A DNA stretch of 64,000 bases. Origin: Streptomyces sp. NBC_00162 (GTDB lineage Bacteria > Actinomycetota > Actinomycetes > Streptomycetales > Streptomycetaceae). Within the stretch, counting starts at the first letter, position 1. Each line of letters opens with the position of its first letter. The DNA is taken from assembly GCF_024611995.1 (NCBI RefSeq), contig NZ_CP102509.1:4030001-4094000 (forward strand), in the 5' to 3' direction. Under the pieces are notes generated by a model. That model was not told the origin of the DNA. It searched no databases and saw only the letters and a list, made by a program, of their open reading frames with translations. This document shows, piece after piece, positions 49,744 through 64,000 of the stretch. Made by a program: the position numbers and the translations under genes.

Positions 49744-49897
49744 ATCTCAGCCTCCCCGTGATCAAAGGCTGCGAGCGCGGCGTCCGTACACCTGGTCCGT
49801 CCAAGCTGGAGGCGATCGCCGCCGGGAGTTTGCCACTGCCGTCGGTAACGTCGTACCGGCCGGATGACAGCCGCTCGCCGTGGGCGAGGATGCCTGC

Positions 49898-50284
49898 ATG
49901 GGCATGGAAACAGACGAGGTGGGCGAAGCGATCGCGGGCGAGTTGCGCCTGATGGACCCCAGCGTGCGCATGTCCCGGTCGCTGGCCCGGGAGCTCCTCG
50001 ACCCGGACTTCGTGGAGGTCGGCGCCTCGGGCCGGCGCTGGACGTACGAGGAAATGCTCGCCGCACTGCCCGAGCTCGACGGGGCAGCGGAAGACGGCCC
50101 GCGCTATGAGCCTTCGGAGTTGGCCGGTGTCCTGCTGGCGCCCGGGCTGGTGCATCTGACCTACGAGACCACCATCGCCGGACACCGCGCACGACGCAGT
50201 TCGCTCTGGCGCAAGCAGAGCGCGGGCTCGACCTGGCAGATGTACTACCACCAGGCCACACCGGTCCCGCCTGGAGCCACGTAA
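49898..50284 (+). CDS. NTF2/DUF4440-like small protein
   Basis: 128 residues; ATG 49898 seven bases after GCGAGGA (a GTG at 49880 is less likely). Cone-shaped fold pattern: AIAGELRLMDPSVRMSRSLARELLDPDFVEVGASGRRWTYEEMLAALPEL, then GVLLAPGLVHLTYETTIAGHRARRSSLWRK..WQMYYHQATP, ending near the strand typical of DUF4440/SnoaL-like proteins. No clear catalytic residue. Function unknown; alone between a pseudogene and convergent DUF1801 gene. Confidence 0.85.
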   Translation: MGMETDEVGEAIAGELRLMDPSVRMSRSLARELLDPDFVEVGASGRRWTYEEMLAALPELDGAAEDGPRYEPSELAGVLLAPGLVHLTYETTIAGHRARRSSLWRKQSAGSTWQMYYHQATPVPPGAT

Positions 50285-50288
50285 CCGG

Positions 50289-50645
50289 TCAGCAGACCTT
50301 CCCCGGGGCCGCCGAGGCCGTTGCGCGGAGGAGGTCGCGGAGGAGGCCGAAGTCGACCTTGGCCGGGTTGCGGAAGCGGAGGCAGGCCTTGCCCATGTCG
50401 TGGGCCGCCAGGCGGTCCGCGAAGGCGTCGCGGACGTCCGTGCGCAGCAGGTAGAAGGAGATGTACTGCTTCTGGTTCGCCCAGGCGATCTCCCCGACCG
50501 GCTCGCCCGGCCGGACGTACGCCGGCATCCCGTACGCGATGACCTCCTCGAAGCCCGGAAGTTCCGACAGGCACAGCTCCCGCAGGCGGGTGAGGGCCTC
50601 GCGGCGGGCTTCCGGGACGGCGGCCAGGTAGGTGACGGCGTCCAT
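50289..50645 (-). CDS. DUF1801-like protein
   Basis: 118 residues; ATG 50645 overlaps the EamA stop by one base (TGATG). Pattern YLAAVPEARREALTRLRELCLSELPGFEEVIAYGMPAYVRPGEPVGEIAWANQKQYISFYLL and ACLRFRNPAKVDFGLLRDLLRATASA is the DUF1801 (YdhG-like) fold. No catalytic residues known. Co-translated with the exporter gene. Confidence 0.9.
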   Translation of the reverse strand: MDAVTYLAAVPEARREALTRLRELCLSELPGFEEVIAYGMPAYVRPGEPVGEIAWANQKQYISFYLLRTDVRDAFADRLAAHDMGKACLRFRNPAKVDFGLLRDLLRATASAAPGKVC

Positions 50646-51598
50646 CAGGCGGCCTGCTTCCGGGTCTGGGAGCGGACCGCTCCGATGCTGGCCGCGATCA
50701 CCAGCGCGATGGCCAGGGCGTCCATGGCGGACATGGCCTGGTTCAGGACGAGGAACCCGGCGGCGGCCGCGATGGCCGGTTCCAGGCTCATCAGGATCGC
50801 GAAGGTCGGGGCCGGGAGCCGCCGCAGGGCCAGCAGTTCCAGGGTGTAGGGGAGCACGGAGGACAGGACGGCCACGCCCAGGCCCAGCGCAAGGGTGCTC
50901 GGCTCCAGCAGCTCGGAGCCGGCTTCGACGATGCCCAGCGGCAGCGACAGGACCGCGGCCACCGCCATCGCCAGGGCCAGGCCGTCCGCCTGCGGGAAGC
51001 GGCGGCCCGTACGCGCGCTGAACACGATGTACGCCGCCCACATCACTCCGGCGCCGATCGCGTACGCCGCGCCCACCAGGTCGAGACCGCCGAAGCCGCC
51101 CCCGCCGTGGCTGGACAGCAGCACGACACCGGCCAGGGCGAGACCCGCCCAGAGCAGGTTCACCAGACGCCGGGAGACGATCACGGACAGGGCCAGCGGG
51201 CCGAGCACCTCCAGGGTGACGGCCGGGCCGAGCGGGATGCGGTCGATGGCCTGGTAGAAGAGGCCGTTCATGCCCGCCATGGTCACGCCGAAGGCGACCA
51301 CCGTGCCCCAGTCGGCACGGACGTAGCCGCGCACCTTGGGGCGGCACAGGAGCAGCAGCACGATCGCGGCGGCCGCGAGGCGCAGCGTGACCACGCCCGC
51401 CGCCCCCACCCGCGGCATGATCATGACCGCGAGGGCGGCACCGAACTGCACCGAGATCCCGGCCGAGATCACCAGCGCGAGCGGCCCGAAGCGGGATCCC
51501 CCGGCGGGGACCCCGGCGGGGACCCCGGCGGGGACCGCGGCGGCGGGGGGTGCGGTGGTGGCGCTGGTGGCCGTCGGGGGCGCGGAGGGTGCGGGCAT
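50645..51598 (-). CDS. EamA-family transporter (RhtA-like)
   Basis: 317 residues, ATG 51598. Ala/Pro/Thr-rich cytoplasmic tail of ~34 residues, then ten hydrophobic segments arranged as two EamA repeats (GPLALVISAGISVQFGAALAVMIMP..., ALAGVVLLSSHGGGGFGG, LVGAAYAIGAGVMWAAYIVFSARTG, LPYTLELLALRRLPAPTFAILMSLEPAIAAAAGFLVL). The motif around LEPAIAA matches RhtA/amino-acid exporters. Probably exports amino acids or metabolites. A short 9-bp direct repeat cgggggacc-like run in the 5' part encodes Pro-Ala-Gly-Val repeats (AVPAGVPAGVPAGG). Confidence 0.9.
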   Translation of the reverse strand: MPAPSAPPTATSATTAPPAAAVPAGVPAGVPAGGSRFGPLALVISAGISVQFGAALAVMIMPRVGAAGVVTLRLAAAAIVLLLLCRPKVRGYVRADWGTVVAFGVTMAGMNGLFYQAIDRIPLGPAVTLEVLGPLALSVIVSRRLVNLLWAGLALAGVVLLSSHGGGGFGGLDLVGAAYAIGAGVMWAAYIVFSARTGRRFPQADGLALAMAVAAVLSLPLGIVEAGSELLEPSTLALGLGVAVLSSVLPYTLELLALRRLPAPTFAILMSLEPAIAAAAGFLVLNQAMSAMDALAIALVIAASIGAVRSQTRKQAA

Positions 51599-51676
51599 CT
51601 GTCCAGATTAGTGGGTCGTAAGGAGTGTTGCCACGTCTCTCGCCTTACACACCGTCATACCCGCCGTTGTCCCGTC

Positions 51677-55648
<3,972 letters not shown>

Positions 55649-55660
55649 GAATCGGCCGCG

Positions 55661-55693
55661 GAGCCCCCGGTGACCTCGTGTCACCGGGGGCTC
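55661..55693 (+). terminator. Terminator hairpin after serC
   Basis: Perfect 14-bp stem GAGCCCCCGGTGAC (55661-55674) / GTCACCGGGGGCTC (55680-55693), 5-nt loop, without T-tract. Confidence 0.75.
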
Positions 55694-55843
55694 CTGCGTA
55701 CGCGGCGGCCCGGGGCGCGGAGGTCAACGGGATGCCGGGGAACGCCGACGTGGTGGTGTCCGCCCACCTCACGGGCGAGGAGCAGCCCCGTACGCGGTAC
55801 CTTCAGGAGTTCTTTGAAGGCAGCACAGCGTGGAGGCAGCGGC

Positions 55844-59005
<3,162 letters not shown>

Positions 59006-59195
59006 CCCTGTCCGGGCGGTTCCGTCGCCCGGTCGGCTGAAGTGCGTGCACCGGTCCCCTGCTCTAGCGTCGGAAGGGCGAGGGTGACCGATGCGTCGAG
59101 CCGGTCGCCCCTCAGCGCCTGCTCAGCGCCGCCCCCGCCCGTGGTCCGGCACACACGCGGATCGCGCGACCGACCGAGAGAGCAGGTGCATCCGC

Positions 59196-59462
59196 ATGCG
59201 TTCGTCGGCTCGAATCCCCAGCATCCTCGCCGGCCTGGCCCTCGCCGTCGGCGGCGTCGCCTTGGCCGCCCCGGCCGCCCACGCGGACATGAAGGCCTGC
59301 GAGCAATACGTCACGCAACACAACGCTCAGGTCACCGACGCGGTCCGGCAGGCGTGCTACCAGGGTCAGATCGGCAACCAGACCAGCTGCTCCGCCAGCC
59401 TCGACGCGGCCGGCATCTCCAAGGACGTCGCGGCCGGAGCCTGCCGGGCGGCTCCGCAGTAG
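59196..59462 (+). CDS. Small secreted Cys-containing protein
   Basis: 88 residues, ATG 59196. Sec signal peptide: MRSSARIPSILAGLALAV followed by GGVALAAPAAHA and cleavage near AHA-D, leaving a mature protein of about 58 residues with four cysteines (KACEQYV, RQACYQG, TSCSASL, GACRAA), consistent with two disulfides. Coding signs: clear signal peptide and terminator after it. Unknown function; similar short secreted Cys proteins are common in Streptomyces. Confidence 0.8.
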   Translation: MRSSARIPSILAGLALAVGGVALAAPAAHADMKACEQYVTQHNAQVTDAVRQACYQGQIGNQTSCSASLDAAGISKDVAAGACRAAPQ

Positions 59463-59481
59463 TTCTCGTGCCATCCCTGGT

Positions 59482-59525
59482 CCGGGGCGAGGGCGTCCGC
59501 CGGCCGGGCGGCGCCCTCGCCCCGG
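59482..59525. terminator. Bidirectional terminator
   Basis: Perfect 14-bp stem CCGGGGCGAGGGCG (59482-59495) / CGCCCTCGCCCCGG (59512-59525), between convergent genes. Confidence 0.75.
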
Positions 59526-59533
59526 CGAGCCGG

Positions 59534-61996
<2,463 letters not shown>

Positions 61997-62116
61997 GCTT
62001 TCGACGGTAAGGGCGGTTCGAACGCTTCACCCGCCGAGAAGTCGGAAGATCCGACTTCGGGATGACCCCAATCCTCCCTTGGTCCCCCCTTGCGCGCCCC
62101 GAAGGACACGCGGGGT

Positions 62117-62401
62117 CTAGGCCTGCGCGGAGGGGTCCGCCTCGGCGGACGACGCTTCCGCGGCGTGGCGCTTGAGGGCGGCGTCGCGGCCGCGGACGTA
62201 CCAGATGCCGATCAGGCCGAGGAAGCCGCCGGCCGCGCAGGTCCAGACCCACCACAGCAGGTCGCGGTCGGCGAACCACCCGTAGAAGGGGAGCTGGACG
62301 ACGAAGAGGACGAACCAGATGATCGTGCCGCCGGTGATGGTGGCGACGATCGGGCCCTCCAGGGGCTCGGGTGCCTCGTGCTTGGGGGTCCATTTCGCCA
62401 T
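62117..62401 (-). CDS. DUF2530 membrane protein
   Basis: 94 residues, ATG 62401. Pattern HEAPEPLEGPIVATITGGTIIWFVLFVVQLPFYGWFADRDLLWWVWTCAAGGFLGLIGIWYVRGRDAALKRHA is the DUF2530 family: two transmembrane helices, a conserved WWVWTCAAG segment and a basic cytoplasmic tail. Function unknown. In Streptomyces often near an NCS2 permease, as here (divergent). Confidence 0.92.
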   Translation of the reverse strand: MAKWTPKHEAPEPLEGPIVATITGGTIIWFVLFVVQLPFYGWFADRDLLWWVWTCAAGGFLGLIGIWYVRGRDAALKRHAAEASSAEADPSAQA

Positions 62402-62529
62402 GCGTCCAGTCTAGGTGCGCGAATTCCTGGTCTACGCGCGGAGATGGACGCCTCTTCGTTCATGTGTTCATACTGAAACGGTTTGGGCGTGGCCCATTTT
62501 CTTCGTATGAACCACCCAATGAGGACCGT

Positions 62530-63984
62530 ATGAGCACCCCGGCCCCCGCCCCCACGGCCACCGCCCCGGAACCCGCCCCCCGTGCGACCTCGGGCCTGGA
62601 CCGCCACTTCCGGATCTCCGAGCGCGGCTCGACCATCGGCCGCGAGGTCCGCGGCGGCTTCGCGACCTTCTTCGCGATGGCCTACATCATCGTGCTGAAC
62701 CCGATCATCCTGGGCAGCGCGAAGGACATGTACGGGCACCAGCTCGACGGCGGCCAGCTCGTCACCGCCACCGTCCTGACGGCCGCCTTCACCACGCTCC
62801 TCATGGGTGTCATCGGCAACGTCCCGATCGCGCTCGCCGCCGGCCTCGGCGTCAACACCGTCGTCGCCCTCCAGCTCGCGCCCCGCATGAGCTGGGCCGA
62901 CGCCATGGGCATGGTGGTCCTGGCCGGCTTCGTGGTGATGCTGCTGGTCGCCACCGGCCTGCGCGAGCGCGTCATGAACGCCGTCCCGGTGGGCCTGCGC
63001 AAGGGCATCGCCATCGGCATCGGCCTGTTCATCATGCTGATCGGCCTGGTCGACTCGGGCTTCGTCACCCGCATCCCCGACGCCGCGCACACCACCGTCC
63101 CGCTCCAGCTCGGCACGGGCGGCCACCTGCACGGCTGGCCCGTACTGATCTTCGTCATCGGCGTGCTGCTCACCCTCGCCCTGCTGATCCGCAAGACGCC
63201 GGGCGCGATCCTGATCTCCATCGTGGTGATGACCGTCGTCGCGGTCGCCGTCCAGCTCGTCGCCGGGCTGCCGAGCGAGGCCTGGGGCCTCACCGTCCCC
63301 GAGTGGCCGGGCAACCCGGTGGCCGCCCCCGACTTCGGGCTCGTCGGCCAGGTCAGCCTGTTCGGCGGCTTCGAGAAGGTCGGGATGCTGACCGGCGTCC
63401 TGTTCGTCTTCACCGTGCTGCTGTCCTGCTTCTTCGACGCCATGGGCACGATCCTGGGCGTCGGCGACGAGGCGAAGCTGATCGACAAGGACGGAAACTT
63501 CCCCGGCATCAACCGGGTCCTGCTGATCGACGGCCTGGCGGTCGCCTCGGGCGGAGCCACCTCCTCCTCGGCCACCACCTGCTTCGTGGAGTCCACGGCC
63601 GGGGTCGGCGAGGGCGCCCGTACCGGCCTGGCGAACGTCGTGACCGGCGGCCTCTTCACCGTGGCGCTGTTCCTCACCCCGCTCGCCACCATGGTCCCGT
63701 CCCAGGCGGCCACCCCCGCCCTGGTGGCGGTCGGCTTCCTGATCCTGGCGGGCTCGGTCAAGGACATCGACTGGAGCGACTTCACCATCGCCGTCCCGGC
63801 CTTCCTGGCCATGGTGACGATGCCCTTCACCTACTCGATCACCAACGGCATCGGCATCGGCTTCGTGAGCTTCTGCGCGCTGCGCGCCGCGACCGGCCGG
63901 GGCCGCGAGGTCCCGGTGGCCATGTACGTGGTGTCGGCGGTGTTCGTCTTCTACTACGCGATGCCGGCCCTCGGCCTCACGTAA
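62530..63984 (+). CDS. NCS2-family purine/xanthine permease
   Basis: 484 residues, ATG 62530 (GAGGA at 62521-62525). AzgA-like branch of NCS2: disordered first 20 residues, RISERGSTIGREVRGGFATFFAMAYIIVLNPIILG, then NVPIALAAGLGVNTVVALQL, and the key FDAMGTILGVGDEAKLID and GGATSSSATTCFVESTAGVGEGARTGLANVVTGGLF motifs (acid and small polar residues for substrate). 14 helices expected. Probably imports hypoxanthine/guanine/adenine by proton symport. Divergent from DUF2530 gene. Confidence 0.93.
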   Translation: MSTPAPAPTATAPEPAPRATSGLDRHFRISERGSTIGREVRGGFATFFAMAYIIVLNPIILGSAKDMYGHQLDGGQLVTATVLTAAFTTLLMGVIGNVPIALAAGLGVNTVVALQLAPRMSWADAMGMVVLAGFVVMLLVATGLRERVMNAVPVGLRKGIAIGIGLFIMLIGLVDSGFVTRIPDAAHTTVPLQLGTGGHLHGWPVLIFVIGVLLTLALLIRKTPGAILISIVVMTVVAVAVQLVAGLPSEAWGLTVPEWPGNPVAAPDFGLVGQVSLFGGFEKVGMLTGVLFVFTVLLSCFFDAMGTILGVGDEAKLIDKDGNFPGINRVLLIDGLAVASGGATSSSATTCFVESTAGVGEGARTGLANVVTGGLFTVALFLTPLATMVPSQAATPALVAVGFLILAGSVKDIDWSDFTIAVPAFLAMVTMPFTYSITNGIGIGFVSFCALRAATGRGREVPVAMYVVSAVFVFYYAMPALGLT

Positions 63985-64000
63985 GCCCGTAGAACTTCTC

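Overview
The window is very GC-rich, and its genes show strong third-position G/C, GTG starts, stop/start overlaps (ATGA or TGATG) and actinobacterial families (DUF2530, LppU-like, the iron regulator DmdR, WYL regulators, SCO4402-like). This points to a Streptomyces chromosome. From memory, the order purU - SCO4402-like - dmdR1 - SIS protein - pdxH - citrate synthase - TetR/enoyl-CoA hydratase - carboxylase - serC matches the core-chromosome order of S. coelicolor around SCO4403-SCO4366, so most of the window looks like core sequence with accessory insertions.

Layout. 1-2.3 kb: end of a cyclase-family gene, a membrane protein and a metallo-beta-lactamase-fold enzyme. 2.4-5.9 kb: accessory cluster with an EACC1-like protein overlapping a caspase-like protease, a membrane-anchored LppU-like protein, and a minus-strand pair (membrane protein plus small soluble protein) that share an almost identical glycine-rich motif. 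6.2-12.0 kb: RsbW-like ATPase, then an operon of amidohydrolase and two acyl-CoA dehydrogenases, divergent from an acyl-CoA synthetase. Two matching 15-bp palindromes lie in the shared promoter region. 12.2-14.8 kb: ECF sigma factor with an overlapping anti-sigma fused to a maleylpyruvate-isomerase-like domain, then an EF-hand protein. 15-25 kb: purU, SCO4402-like protein, ABC-type solute-binding lipoprotein, repeat-rich membrane protein, NsdA-like regulator, prim-pol-like protein, ABC exporter, alpha/beta hydrolase. 25.4-31 kb: dmdR1, SIS protein, PAS protein, a small transcription unit encoding a 12-residue peptide, pdxH, citrate synthase.

31-39.7 kb is one long minus-strand operon. Transcribed from its promoter end it encodes a TIGR03084 protein, an AtuA-like protein, carboxyltransferase, biotin carboxylase, acyl-CoA dehydrogenase, enoyl-CoA hydratase and a TetR regulator. 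This is a Liu/Atu-type (leucine or methyl-branched terpenoid) catabolic set, with a TetR-type palindrome upstream of the first gene.

39.9-47.7 kb is the most unusual segment. It holds a CocE-type hydrolase, a second caspase-like gene with an internal ribosome-binding site at a domain boundary plus a downstream unknown gene, a decayed IS4-type element with clear inverted repeats, and a compact plus-strand operon: PatA-like subtilisin, 72-residue CxxC protein, stand-alone PatA/PatG C-terminal domain protein and a 93-residue peptide with eight cysteines. I see no cyclodehydratase, ThiF-like protein or transporter beside it. I regard it as a candidate undescribed peptide-maturation or protease-signalling system.

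47.7-64 kb returns to ordinary genes: a DUF1579-like protein divergent from its WYL regulator with a perfect operator, a broken HAD hydrolase, small proteins, EamA exporter, FAD/Fe-S oxidoreductase, serC, an Hsp90/sacsin-type ATPase protein, a small secreted protein, a P-type ATPase, a DUF2530 protein and an NCS2 purine-type permease.
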